NCBI GenBank assembly: GCA_964011275.1
Contig: CAXGOB010000005.1
Span: forward strand, 1-64,000
Source: UBA7328 sp002471345
GTDB lineage: Bacteria; Bacteroidota; Bacteroidia; Chitinophagales; Saprospiraceae
DNA length: 64,000 nt
Direction: 5' to 3'
The notes below the pieces were generated by a model. The model was not told the origin of the DNA. It made no database searches and saw only the letters and a list, made by a program, of their open reading frames with translations. The position numbers and the translations under genes are program-made. This document shows, one piece after another, positions 16,881 through 27,060 of the stretch. How positions within the stretch are numbered: the stretch's first letter is position 1; each line of letters starts with the position of its first letter.

Positions 16881-17372
16881 TTAACTAATTGGAATTACAG
16901 TAGAATTTTTCACCTTATTCAAAACAAAGGTGCTTCGAATCTTGGAAACATTTGGCAAAGCAGCCAATCTTCCTGATGAAAATTGGTGATAATCTTCTAG
17001 ATTTTTTACAATTACTTTGAGAAGGAAATCATTGGCTCCTCCCATAAGATAGCATTCAACTACTTCAGGTATATTTGCGACGTCCTCTCTAAATGTTTCA
17101 ATCACTTCTAAGTTTTGACTATCTAAAGTCACAGAACAAAATACAACCATGAGATTGTCCAATTTTGATGTATTTAAGACGGCTACATATTTCTCAATAA
17201 TTCCCTCTCTCTCGTATCTTTTAATCCTTTCGTAAATCGGCGTTTTAGTTAGATTTAGTTGATTTTCTAACTCTTTTACATTCATTTTGGAGTTCTGTTG
17301 AAGCAAGGTGAGAAGTTGCTTATCTATGGAATCTAATTTTGGCACAGGAAAACTTCCTTTTTCATTGATCAA
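16881..17372 (-). CDS. Lrp/AsnC family transcriptional regulator
   Basis: The 163-residue protein has the AsnC-type HTH (LDSIDKQLLTLLQQNSKMNV then LENQLNLTKTPIYERIKRYE) and a C-terminal RAM ligand domain with VVECYLMGGANDFLLKV, the standard effector-binding strand pattern. Lrp proteins sense amino acids and small metabolites and act locally or globally. Its place between the pyrimidine block and a divergent sulphur amino acid enzyme makes either the likely target. Beta-alanine or methionine-type effectors are plausible but not readable from sequence. Confidence 0.93.
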   Translation of the reverse strand: MINEKGSFPVPKLDSIDKQLLTLLQQNSKMNVKELENQLNLTKTPIYERIKRYEREGIIEKYVAVLNTSKLDNLMVVFCSVTLDSQNLEVIETFREDVANIPEVVECYLMGGANDFLLKVIVKNLEDYHQFSSGRLAALPNVSKIRSTFVLNKVKNSTVIPIS

Positions 17373-17498
17373 TTATTATCAATATAGGAATATTATTTAT
17401 AAATGATTCAATTGACAGGAATGATCACTATAATGACGCATAATTTAGGATCAATCATCTAAATATTGAAATTTTGTACTCTAATTATAACGTACATT

Positions 17499-18746
17499 AT
17501 GAAATTAGATTTTCACCCAGAAAGTCATATGATGACTCATGGTTACAAACCTGAGCTATCGGAAGGAGCTATCAAACCACCAGTGTTTCAGACATCTACT
17601 TTTGTCTTTAAAACAGCAGAAGAAGGTAAGGCATTTTTTGAAGCAGCATACGGACTAAGAAATCCTGAACCAAATGAAGAATTGGGCTTAATCTATAGCC
17701 GAATAAACAATCCAAATCTTCAAATTTTGGAAGAACGTCTTTGCCTTTTTGAGGGAGTGGAAGAGTGTGCATTTTTTGTCAGTGGTATGTCAGCCATCAG
17801 TACAGTTATGTTAGAATTTTTGAAACCAGGTGACTTGCTTTTGTATAGTTTGCCATTATATGGTGGAACAGATCATTTTATAAATCACTTCTTATCAAGC
17901 ATTGGGGTTAAAAGTTTAGGTTTTCGACCCGATCAGACGAAGGAAGAAATTATTAAAATGGTGGACGAAAGTGGCATGGCTCATAATCTTTCATTGATCT
18001 ATGTGGAGACCCCAGCTAATCCTACAAACTCACTAATTGATATCAGAATGTGCAGTGAGATAGCTGATCACTTTAAGGATCAAAATAGATCCGTATACTT
18101 GGCAGTTGATAATACATACATGGGGCCTCTTTGGTCCAAGCCTCATCAATGTGGTGCTGATATTGTAATCTATTCAGCCACAAAATATATAGGTGGGCAT
18201 AGCGATTTATTAGCTGGGGCAATTCTTGGGTCAAGTGATATTATGCTGAGAATCAAGACATTGCGAACATTTTTAGGGAATAGAGCCAGTCCTCATACTT
18301 CCTGGTTGTTAATGAGAAGCCTAGAGACACTGAAGTTGCGGATGGAACAGCAAGCTAGGAATGCAAAAAAAGTTGCTGAGTATTTACGGGGTCATCCTAA
18401 AATTTCAAAGCTATATTATCTTGGTTTCCTCACTGATTCATCAAAGGACTATGAAATATATCAAAAACAATATTCATCCCCAGGAGCAATGCTGGCATTT
18501 GAAATAGAAGGGAATGAGCCTGAAGCTTTTCGATTTTTAAATAATCTCAAATTGATAAAACTGGCAGTAAGTTTAGGAAGCACTGAGAGCCTTGTGCAAC
18601 ATCCAGCTTCCATGACCCATATTGCCATGTGCCCTGATTTGAAAAAATCAATAGGTATTACAGATAGTCTGGTAAGGTTGTCCATAGGTGTAGAACATTT
18701 TGAAGATCTTATCAAAGATATTGGGGCAGCTTTGGATGCAGTCTGA
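17499..18746 (+). CDS. Cys/Met metabolism PLP enzyme, probable methionine gamma-lyase
   Basis: From the ATG at 17499 the protein has 415 residues; a TTG at 17466 would add an unsupported hydrophobic 11-residue leader. The fold-type I signatures of the trans-sulphuration family are present: YSRINNPNLQILEERL, the cofactor-stacking FVSGMSAIST, VDNTYMGPLWSKP with the PLP Asp, and the Schiff-base Lys in YSATKYIGGHSD. Family members include methionine gamma-lyase, cystathionine gamma-lyase and O-acetylhomoserine sulphhydrylase. The extended N-terminal insert (AAYGLRNPEPNEELG) is seen in the gamma-lyase-like branch of Bacteroidota. It is divergent to the Lrp gene, which may regulate it. Confidence 0.8.
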   Translation: MKLDFHPESHMMTHGYKPELSEGAIKPPVFQTSTFVFKTAEEGKAFFEAAYGLRNPEPNEELGLIYSRINNPNLQILEERLCLFEGVEECAFFVSGMSAISTVMLEFLKPGDLLLYSLPLYGGTDHFINHFLSSIGVKSLGFRPDQTKEEIIKMVDESGMAHNLSLIYVETPANPTNSLIDIRMCSEIADHFKDQNRSVYLAVDNTYMGPLWSKPHQCGADIVIYSATKYIGGHSDLLAGAILGSSDIMLRIKTLRTFLGNRASPHTSWLLMRSLETLKLRMEQQARNAKKVAEYLRGHPKISKLYYLGFLTDSSKDYEIYQKQYSSPGAMLAFEIEGNEPEAFRFLNNLKLIKLAVSLGSTESLVQHPASMTHIAMCPDLKKSIGITDSLVRLSIGVEHFEDLIKDIGAALDAV

Positions 18747-19166
18747 TTAGGTCGGACATTAAGAGATGAAATATATATTTGATAAGTTGCTTAACCTTAT
18801 CCAAAATGGTTAACTGATTAAATTTTCTTGCAAGTAAATGGAGATTCTGTGGAATAAGAACTATCAATCAGAATTTGTGAATTTTTAGAGAATTCAAAAA
18901 TAATTTCTTAAAGGTTAAGATTTAGGACAATATTGTTGGTTAAATGGTCCTCTTATTTTTTAGTGCCAATCGATCGTCACTTCTTATATTGATAATGTAA
19001 ATAAGGCATCAGAATTTGAGCATTCAATATTTCTATTGTGAATGGGAAAATCTATCAATCGAGATGTAAAATATTTAGTGCAGATCCCTAATCCAATGTA
19101 GGATATACTCACAAAGGAAAAATATGATTAGCTTTATGAAGTCTCAAAAAGAAGAAAAGAAGGATC
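18747..19166. other. gene-free intergenic region
   Basis: This 420-base AT-rich stretch separates two plus-strand genes. I see no gene, RNA or strong hairpin. An AGAAGGA sequence at 19156-19162 (within GAAAAGAAGGATC) sits just before the ATG at 19167 and could serve as a ribosome binding site, which supports that start. Confidence 0.5.
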
Positions 19167-20618
19167 ATGAGATACTCTGTTGTTCTTATAATTATTAGTT
19201 TTTGTCTATTCCATTCATGTACAAATAATGTAATGTTTGAGGATGCGGTTTGTGTCCAAAACATCACTATTATTGATCCTATTGATGGAGAAAGTTCTAA
19301 TCAGACTCTAATCATCAAAGACGGCAGGATTCTTAAAATTGCACCCTCAAAAGAACTCCTTTTAGATCCTAAAAACAATATTATAGATGGCACTGGCAAA
19401 TTCCTCATTCCTGGCCTTTGGGATGCTCATGTTCATTTTGATTATTTAGAAGAAATTGCTCCAAGGATGTTGGATCTTTTCTTTTGTTATGGTATCACAA
19501 GTGTAAGAGATATAGGGGGAAGGATTGAGAAAGTGAAGTACTATAAGGATCTAGCTTTAGAGGATCCGAAGAACATGCCACGTGTCAAAATTGCTGGACC
19601 CCTTCTAGACGGAATGCCAAATGTATATGATGGTAGTCGGCCACAAAATCCACCACTTTCTGTAGGGTTGGCAACTGTTCAGGACGTAGATGATATGATA
19701 GAATCATTAGTGACTGAGGATGTAGATTTGCTTAAAGCCTATGAGATGCTGACTCCTGATCAATTCGCTAAAGTGACAGAGAAAGCGAAGGAAAAAGGTT
19801 TAAAAGTTACTGGTCATGTACCGCTTAGCATGGATGTAATATCAGCATCAAATGCAGGTATGAATAGTATGGAACATTTGAGAAACTTAGAGTTGTCTTG
19901 TGCTTCTAACTCTGTGGAATTGTTGTCACAAAGGCAGACATTACTTTTTGATGGAAAAGGTGATACAGGGGCAGTTTTGAGATCTAGAATTCATACAGCC
20001 CAAAGACAAAATGCAATAGAAAATTATGATGAATCAGTAGCTGATAAGGTATTGAATGTTTTGGCAAAGAATGATACTTGGCAAATTCCTACTTTGGCAC
20101 TAAATACGGCAAGAGTAGAAAAGCCATTCGTAAAGTCTACTTTTCAGGAGTCTTTTAAATATCTCCCTGTTGAAACTGAAAAGAGTTGGAAAGAAAATGT
20201 AGCATCATTCTCTGAGTTGCCATTGAGTGAGTTTAACATTAACTACAATAGATGGCTGCAAGATATGGTCAAGAATATCCATGAACATGAAATTCCAATC
20301 ATGGCAGGTACAGACTGCCCTATTTTTTTTCTTACTCCAGGGTTAAGTCTTCATACTGAGTTAGAAGTGCTTGTAAGAGCTGGCTTGAGTACTTTGGAAG
20401 CTTTAAAAACAGCTACTTACAATCCGGCTAAGTATTTCAATATTGAAGGAGAATTAGGAAGTATTTCAGAAGGTAAGATTGCTGATTTATTGATTCTTAA
20501 TACTAATCCATTGGATAATATTTCTAATACTCAAAGTGTGAATACTGTGATCAAGGATGGGAAGCTTCATAGTCGTGAGGACTTGGATAGGAGGTTGGAA
20601 GCATTGGATAAGATGTGA
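19167..20618 (+). CDS. amidohydrolase family lipoprotein
   Basis: The 483-residue protein begins with a lipoprotein signal (MRYSVVLIIISFCLFHSC, lipobox LFHSC with Cys at 18), so it is exported and lipid-anchored. The mature part is a metal-dependent hydrolase of the imidazolonepropionase-like group: GLWDAHVHFD, the metal motif near residue 90, then a Lys in VDLLKAYE, GHVPLS and EHLRNLE for further metal His, and AGTDCPIF with the last Asp. Close relatives include prolidase-like dipeptidases and aryldialkylphosphatases. The substrate is unknown. It is preceded by a good AGAAGGA ribosome site and convergent to the aminotransferase. Confidence 0.85.
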   Translation: MRYSVVLIIISFCLFHSCTNNVMFEDAVCVQNITIIDPIDGESSNQTLIIKDGRILKIAPSKELLLDPKNNIIDGTGKFLIPGLWDAHVHFDYLEEIAPRMLDLFFCYGITSVRDIGGRIEKVKYYKDLALEDPKNMPRVKIAGPLLDGMPNVYDGSRPQNPPLSVGLATVQDVDDMIESLVTEDVDLLKAYEMLTPDQFAKVTEKAKEKGLKVTGHVPLSMDVISASNAGMNSMEHLRNLELSCASNSVELLSQRQTLLFDGKGDTGAVLRSRIHTAQRQNAIENYDESVADKVLNVLAKNDTWQIPTLALNTARVEKPFVKSTFQESFKYLPVETEKSWKENVASFSELPLSEFNINYNRWLQDMVKNIHEHEIPIMAGTDCPIFFLTPGLSLHTELEVLVRAGLSTLEALKTATYNPAKYFNIEGELGSISEGKIADLLILNTNPLDNISNTQSVNTVIKDGKLHSREDLDRRLEALDKM

Positions 20619-20685
20619 TAGAATAGGCAAATTGACTCTTGTTGAATTGGGGAATACTAAGGAAAAAGGAGTGAGGTTTCTCAAT

Positions 20686-22071
20686 TTAAATACTACTAAT
20701 TCTCCTGGCATCTACAAATTCACTCAGCCTTTTCATGGCTTCCTTCAAGACTTTTTTCTTTACAAAAGGATGAACCAATCTAAACTGTCCCATCTTAGAA
20801 TGTCCAAAACCAATGCCTGGAGTAAGCAGTATACCTGTATCATCGAATAGAGACTGCCATAAGGTAGATTCGCCTTGTGAAGTATTCTCTTCCAAAAATT
20901 CTGACATGTCCAGCCACACAAAAAGACTCCCATGGGGAGGTACAAAAGGTATGTTCATTTTTTTTAGAGATTGTGAGACAATGGCATATGATTCAGTTAG
21001 TTTCTTCTGATTCTTTTTGATGAACGTCGTTAAGAACTTTTTGTCTTGGAAGACCTCAGAAAGAATCCATTGAGCATAATTACTCACCAGATGTGGAGCA
21101 CTGATATTTTCAAACGCTGCCATCAAGGATTCATTCAAAGAATAGAGGAAGCCCACTCTAAACCCTGACATTCCAAAATCTTTTGAAAGGCCATATATCA
21201 TGTGGAGATAATTACTTTTTTTATCATTCATGATTCTTGCAAATGACTCAAATTCAATGTGTTGTGAATAATCTGATGCAATGTCAGCATGTTTGGTATC
21301 GATAAGAGAAAGCCCATACAATTCATTAACTACAAGGTGAATTCTTTTGGTAATGCACCATTCAGCAATTTGTTGAAGCTTTTCCTGACTGTAGATGTGA
21401 CCTGTTGGGTTATCAGGAGAAGTCAGTAAGAGCATATTAAACTTTTTCCCCTTTGACTTTAGGTCATTATAAGTTTGATTTAGATGGGTAATTGACAGTG
21501 GATGGGTATGGATGATTTCCTCGATATGGTGATGAGTGAGAAGGTCATATCGCTCCACTTTGGCCTTGTTAAATATATCCTGAGTGTACACTGGGTAACT
21601 AGGAGCTGGAATCACAGCTACATCACCTGCATCACATAAGATCCATGTAGTCAATTCAATAATTGCAGTAGCACCTGCTAATGCCGCGAGATGATCAGGA
21701 TTCATTTTGACATGTGTCAATTGATCTTCAAGAAACTGAGCCATGATTTCTAAAAAAGCATTATCTCCTCTCATTCCTGTATATCCAGAAACCCAATCGG
21801 CCATTTTAGATGATCCTGCCACCTCCTCAATTTTCTTTTTCATTATGGACCAGTTAAGGTTATTCTCGGCCATATTTAATGGGATCTGCCCATCAGGATT
21901 TCGATTTGGGTGCCATATATTGGCTTTAGCAGAAAAGAATACATTAAGATCTGGGCGCAGAGGTGTTAGTGTGGCTTCAATACCTCTTTTAGAGATGGAT
22001 TGGCCATGAATTGGTGGTGATTTAGTAGAAGTACTTTTTGATTTTCCAAATAGTTTTTTAATTATGGACAT
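20686..22071 (-). CDS. class I aminotransferase, ACC synthase-like
   Basis: The 461-residue PLP enzyme has IPLNMAENNLNW near residue 64, the substrate-loop MAEN of 1-aminocyclopropane-1-carboxylate synthases, plus SPDNPTGHIYS, NELYGLSL and the Schiff-base Lys in YGLSKDFGMSGFRVGFLYS, again close to the ACC synthase text. The family also holds alanine-type and other transaminases, and true ACC synthase activity in bacteria is rarely shown. A charged N-terminal stretch of about 30 residues precedes the domain. It stands as a single gene convergent to the amidohydrolase with 67 bases between the stops. Confidence 0.8.
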   Translation of the reverse strand: MSIIKKLFGKSKSTSTKSPPIHGQSISKRGIEATLTPLRPDLNVFFSAKANIWHPNRNPDGQIPLNMAENNLNWSIMKKKIEEVAGSSKMADWVSGYTGMRGDNAFLEIMAQFLEDQLTHVKMNPDHLAALAGATAIIELTTWILCDAGDVAVIPAPSYPVYTQDIFNKAKVERYDLLTHHHIEEIIHTHPLSITHLNQTYNDLKSKGKKFNMLLLTSPDNPTGHIYSQEKLQQIAEWCITKRIHLVVNELYGLSLIDTKHADIASDYSQHIEFESFARIMNDKKSNYLHMIYGLSKDFGMSGFRVGFLYSLNESLMAAFENISAPHLVSNYAQWILSEVFQDKKFLTTFIKKNQKKLTESYAIVSQSLKKMNIPFVPPHGSLFVWLDMSEFLEENTSQGESTLWQSLFDDTGILLTPGIGFGHSKMGQFRLVHPFVKKKVLKEAMKRLSEFVDARRISSI

Positions 22072-22382
22072 ATGAGCTTCTGAGTTAAATAGTTGTAGCC
22101 TCTATTTAGGGCAAATTTATTATTACAATTCTTCTAATAGCTGATTAACTTAACCAAAAATCATCGGGATATTAAAATATACTCACTAATATTCAAACTT
22201 TTCCAACGGGAGTTGGGTATTTATTCATTTTCGGTTTAGTCAGTATCTTTATACTTTTCAGGATTTCGATATTAGGAAACTTGATTCTCAGATTCTACGA
22301 TGAAAAAGCAGCACTGTATTTTAAGAGTCTAGGCTTGCTTTGTGTTATCAAAATTGTTGATTAACAACAGAAGATTCAAAAA
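22072..22382. other. gene-free intergenic region
   Basis: This 311-base region lies between the stop of the truncated haemoglobin gene and the start of the aminotransferase gene, both on the minus strand. It contains the aminotransferase leader and, near 22352-22366, a small TTGTT/AACAA hairpin that could end haemoglobin transcription. No gene is seen. Confidence 0.45.
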
Positions 22383-22787
22383 TTATATGATGTTCTTATA
22401 GCTTTCATTTGATCTTATATGAACTAATTTGGATAGGAACATGAGAGCCATTTTCTTTGCCCTGTCAAGAGCTTCATCTGCTTTGGGCCCTTTGAAGTTT
22501 TCATTCACCGTATCATTGAAAAGTTTGATCCATTTTTCAAAATGTTCTGAGAAAATGGGTAGAGATTGATGTTTTGAAAATGGGTTTCCTCTGTAGTCCA
22601 TTTGCCCAAACAAAACAGTATTCCAAAAGCTATACATCCGTTCAAGATGCTGAGGCCATTCATGTTCTTTGATTCTTGCAGCGAAGACTGCTCCAATTTT
22701 AGGATCTATTCTCACTTTTTCGTAGAATAAGTCTACGAGAATTTTAATATCAGCTTTATCATTAATATCCTTCAATTTTGTCATCAT
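22383..22787 (-). CDS. group III truncated haemoglobin
   Basis: This 134-residue globin fits group III (trHbP/Ctb): a short A helix, FYEKVRIDPKIGAVFAARI, then the E-helix region WPQHLERMYSFWNTVLFG with Trp and aromatic residues that line the distal pocket, and the proximal His in LFSEHFEKWIKLFNDTV. The C-terminal DEALDRAKKMA is also typical. Group III proteins in Campylobacter help with oxygen handling or nitrosative stress; the role here is not known. A second Met directly follows the first. It is monocistronic and shares its upstream region with the divergent Fe-S flavoprotein gene. Confidence 0.88.
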   Translation of the reverse strand: MMTKLKDINDKADIKILVDLFYEKVRIDPKIGAVFAARIKEHEWPQHLERMYSFWNTVLFGQMDYRGNPFSKHQSLPIFSEHFEKWIKLFNDTVNENFKGPKADEALDRAKKMALMFLSKLVHIRSNESYKNII

Positions 22788-23206
22788 GTATACGCTGTTG
22801 CAAATGAATTTTTAAATTATCTAAGAAATATATAGCCGATAAGACGAAGTGTTCAATCTTTTATGGTATTTGCGACTTAGCAAATTAATAAACTAAAATC
22901 AAATGCCTATTATAATTGACAAAAGCAGCTCATTAAATGTACCGATATCAGGGCCTGTTGCAATTTTTGGATTAGAAATTTTCGAACCTAGATCTTTAAT
23001 TTGATTCATTAACATTGGCAAGCTTGTATAAAAGCAGAATTGGGTGATCACCAAGGAGTGAAAGAGATTAAGCTGGATTCGAAAGAGAACATATTTTTGT
23101 CCTTTTAGATCAAAAAAGTATAATAAACTATATCCTCCTCTTTTCTAGCTCAGCTTTCATCTTCAAAAATATTAACTTGACAAATTATAGTAATTATCGT
23201 CGACTT
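22788..23206. other. divergent intergenic region
   Basis: This 419-base region separates the minus-strand haemoglobin from the plus-strand Fe-S flavoprotein gene. A TATTTTTG at 23092-23099 fits the TAnnTTTG -7 consensus for the latter. A 33-codon open frame starts at 22902 (MPIIIDKSSSLNVPIS...) but nothing supports it as a gene. Confidence 0.45.
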
Positions 23207-24739
<1,533 letters not shown>

Positions 24740-24742
24740 TTT

Positions 24743-24771
24743 CTTTGAATTAAGCTCTATTTGTTTCAAAG
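24743..24771. terminator. weak bidirectional hairpin between convergent genes
   Basis: CTTTGAA (24743-24749) pairs with TTCAAAG (24765-24771) across a 15-base loop between the stops of two convergent genes. The stem is short and overlaps one stop codon, so the terminator reading is tentative. Confidence 0.3.
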
Positions 24772-25497
24772 GTTAGGCATTAGATATGTTAGAGGATCAA
24801 CATGTTGGTTGTCATCCATAATTTCAAAATGTAGATGGGGAGCAGTGGACATTCCAGAATTCCCTACTTTTCCTATCATACTTCCTTTAAAGACTCTATC
24901 ATTAACCGAGACATCTACTGAGGCAAGATGGTTGAATCGCGACGAGAATCTGGCATTATGTTCGACAATTATATATTTGCCTGCTTTCTCAGTGAATCCA
25001 GTTTCCTTTATTACCCCATCTCCTGTAGCAAGTACAGATGTCCCTATTTTTGCTTTTATATCTACTCCCTTATGAAGAACTGATGACATGAGAATTGGAT
25101 GTTGTCTTATTCCAAATTTTGAACTAATCTGAGTAAATGCTTCTTCGAGGGGCCAACCATGAAGAACTGGTATGTTTTGAACAAACTCAATAGGCGCATT
25201 ATCTTTGGTTTCAATCGCAACTTTATAAACCATAAATGATAATAACATTAAGCCCATTATGGCAACTAATAGAGACCGATTTGTTCTTTTAGCATTTGCT
25301 TGATAGCTATAATCTGTCCGTGCTATATTTTGCAAGGTTTTGCGAATAGCTATTTGCGGACTGATATTTTGTCCAATCTGAGATTCTATATCGCACAAAT
25401 AATGATCTACCATTTCTTCTAAGGCCTCACCTTCAGAAACTCCAGAGATGATTAATAATTCTCTGACCTGTTTTATAACTTCTGATGAATGATTCAT
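24766..25497 (-). CDS. HAAS-like domain fused to membrane-anchored M23 endopeptidase
   Basis: The 243-residue protein has a cytoplasmic helical domain (about 1-75, HSSEVIKQVRELLIISGVSE then EALEEMVDHYLCDIE) resembling the prefix domains found beside PadR regulators, one membrane helix at about 85-102 and an exported LytM/M23 domain. The zinc site is complete: HKGVDIKA, the catalytic His in FNHLASV, and HLHFEIMDD. M23 enzymes cut peptidoglycan crosslinks. Its ATG overlaps the PadR stop (ATGA), so the two are translated together. A cytoplasmic regulator-linked domain on a wall hydrolase is unusual and suggests signalling across the membrane. Confidence 0.85.
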   Translation of the reverse strand: MNHSSEVIKQVRELLIISGVSEGEALEEMVDHYLCDIESQIGQNISPQIAIRKTLQNIARTDYSYQANAKRTNRSLLVAIMGLMLLSFMVYKVAIETKDNAPIEFVQNIPVLHGWPLEEAFTQISSKFGIRQHPILMSSVLHKGVDIKAKIGTSVLATGDGVIKETGFTEKAGKYIIVEHNARFSSRFNHLASVDVSVNDRVFKGSMIGKVGNSGMSTAPHLHFEIMDDNQHVDPLTYLMPNL

Positions 25498-25826
25498 GTG
25501 CTTAAATTTAATAATGCTCGAAGGTGACCTGTAAATTGTGAAAGCAAATGAATTTGAGAATTGACTTCTTGAATAGAGCTTACATTAATAGAGTAGTATT
25601 TTCTAGTTCGGCCATTGACCTTTTCCTTTGATGAAATAATTAATCCCTCCTTTTCTAGTCTATGCAGAGTTGGGTAAATTGCCCCTTCTGTTAAAAGGAT
25701 ACTGTTATCTGTTTTCGTTTTAGCTTTCTGACATATCTCATATCCATACATTTTACCATTATCTTTTAATAAGGCCAATACGATCGTATTGAGTGTACCA
25801 TTAAGGAATTTTTTATTCGAATCCAT
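25494..25826 (-). CDS. PadR family transcriptional regulator
   Basis: The 110-residue protein is a typical short PadR: a winged helix with LNTIVLALLKDNGKMYGYEI, the wing region LLTEGAIYPTLHRLEKEGLI and RTRKYYSIN, and a C-terminal dimerisation helix. PadR proteins repress membrane or stress genes. It sits in the middle of a three-gene operon: the upstream M23 stop overlaps its ATG (TAATG) and its stop overlaps the ATG of the downstream M23 gene. It probably controls this operon. Confidence 0.93.
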   Translation of the reverse strand: MDSNKKFLNGTLNTIVLALLKDNGKMYGYEICQKAKTKTDNSILLTEGAIYPTLHRLEKEGLIISSKEKVNGRTRKYYSINVSSIQEVNSQIHLLSQFTGHLRALLNLST

Positions 25827-26872
25827 TATCTGATTTGTATGATTTGTCCAATGCTGAGAATGGAATTTTGAGATATGTTATTCATACTACAGATTTCTTT
25901 GACCCTGAGGCTATATTTTAGAGCTATCTGATAAAGAGTATCCCCTTTTCGTACTTTATGTTGTCTTGGTTCGGCATCCTGAGATGCTATGGCATCTTCT
26001 TCTGAGAAGAGTGGGACGATTTTACTTTTTCTATATGAGCTGTGCATTTTAGGTGATTTCCAACTATTACTCACCCATAAGTTTTCACCCCGTATAGTCT
26101 TGCTTCCATCAAAATTGAATACATATTCAGGATGAATGCATATTCCTTTAAATCGAACCTCTAGATGAAGGTGACTCCCGCGACTGTTTCCAGTGTTTCC
26201 ACCGAAACCGACAATCTGGCCTTCTGGTATACTATCATTGGTTCTTACAGTATATGCAGATAAGTGTGCATATACAGTCTCCACATCATTTGAATGTCTG
26301 ACCACTACTGTTTTGCCATGCCCCTTGCTATAACCCACAAAACGCACCTTCCCAGGTAACACAGATCTTACAAAGTCTCCTGTGACGAGGTCGATATCAA
26401 GCCCTCTATGAGCGCCTCTTCTCCTTCTACCAAACCTTGAAGTAATGACAATATCATCATCCACAGGATGGGTGAAAGTCGTCTGATCAAACTTTATTTG
26501 GAATGGTACATTTATTTTGACATCCCTATATGGATTGATTTTGTCTGATCGCCAATAGTCATCAATGTGGTCATGTTCTTCTTTGACCTTAAAGGACACT
26601 TCCATGACAGGAGCACACAGAATATGGTATTCAGATTCACTTATAACCTCATTTGTTTTTTCGTTTTTATAAGCTACATTTCCATCTAGGGTGATTTTTT
26701 CAAAAAAGACATCTGTTGAGTCTTTTGCGATATGGAGTGTATCAGATTCCTGACTATAAGCTACATTTTGGACTGTGCATATCAGTATAATACTGAAAGC
26801 AATCAAAATATTCTTTTTTAATAAAGGGTCACTCTTAATTATAAATAGTCTCATTTTCATCATTGGCGACAA
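25826..26872 (-). CDS. LysM-domain M23 metallopeptidase
   Basis: The 348-residue protein has an N-terminal hydrophobic segment (about 20-40) followed by VAYSQES, a plausible signal cleavage or anchor. The M23 domain (about 150-240) carries GAHRGLDIDLVTG, VYAHLSAY and HLHLEVRFKG, giving the full zinc and catalytic set. The C-terminus (about 305-348) is a LysM peptidoglycan-binding repeat: HKVRKGDTLYQIALKYSLR and NSILSIGQIIQIR. It should act as a wall endopeptidase in growth or division. It is the first gene of the operon with padR. Start: several Met codons occur (MSPMMKMR); the first is given. Confidence 0.9.
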   Translation of the reverse strand: MSPMMKMRLFIIKSDPLLKKNILIAFSIILICTVQNVAYSQESDTLHIAKDSTDVFFEKITLDGNVAYKNEKTNEVISESEYHILCAPVMEVSFKVKEEHDHIDDYWRSDKINPYRDVKINVPFQIKFDQTTFTHPVDDDIVITSRFGRRRRGAHRGLDIDLVTGDFVRSVLPGKVRFVGYSKGHGKTVVVRHSNDVETVYAHLSAYTVRTNDSIPEGQIVGFGGNTGNSRGSHLHLEVRFKGICIHPEYVFNFDGSKTIRGENLWVSNSWKSPKMHSSYRKSKIVPLFSEEDAIASQDAEPRQHKVRKGDTLYQIALKYSLRVKEICSMNNISQNSILSIGQIIQIR

Positions 26873-26992
26873 ATATACATAAGACTATTATGTATCGGCC
26901 ATGTTGGTTTTTTCTTAACAGTTATTTAAAAGAATTTAGTTCTGGTTCTAGAAAGACTTCTGGAAATACTTGTTTTTTAATCAAATGAAAGG

Positions 26993-27029
26993 CAAAAGAA
27001 AAGAGCTATAATTTATCAAGTTATAGCTC
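26993..27029 (-). terminator. rho-independent terminator of the TonB receptor gene
   Basis: A perfect 9-bp stem, GAGCTATAA (27003-27011) with TTATAGCTC (27021-27029) and a 9-base loop, lies 31 bases past the receptor stop. On the minus strand it is followed by TTTTCTTTTG. It should stop transcription before the M23 operon. Confidence 0.75.
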
Positions 27030-27060
27030 CTATAAATTTTTTTAGTACTCTTCTTTTCTA

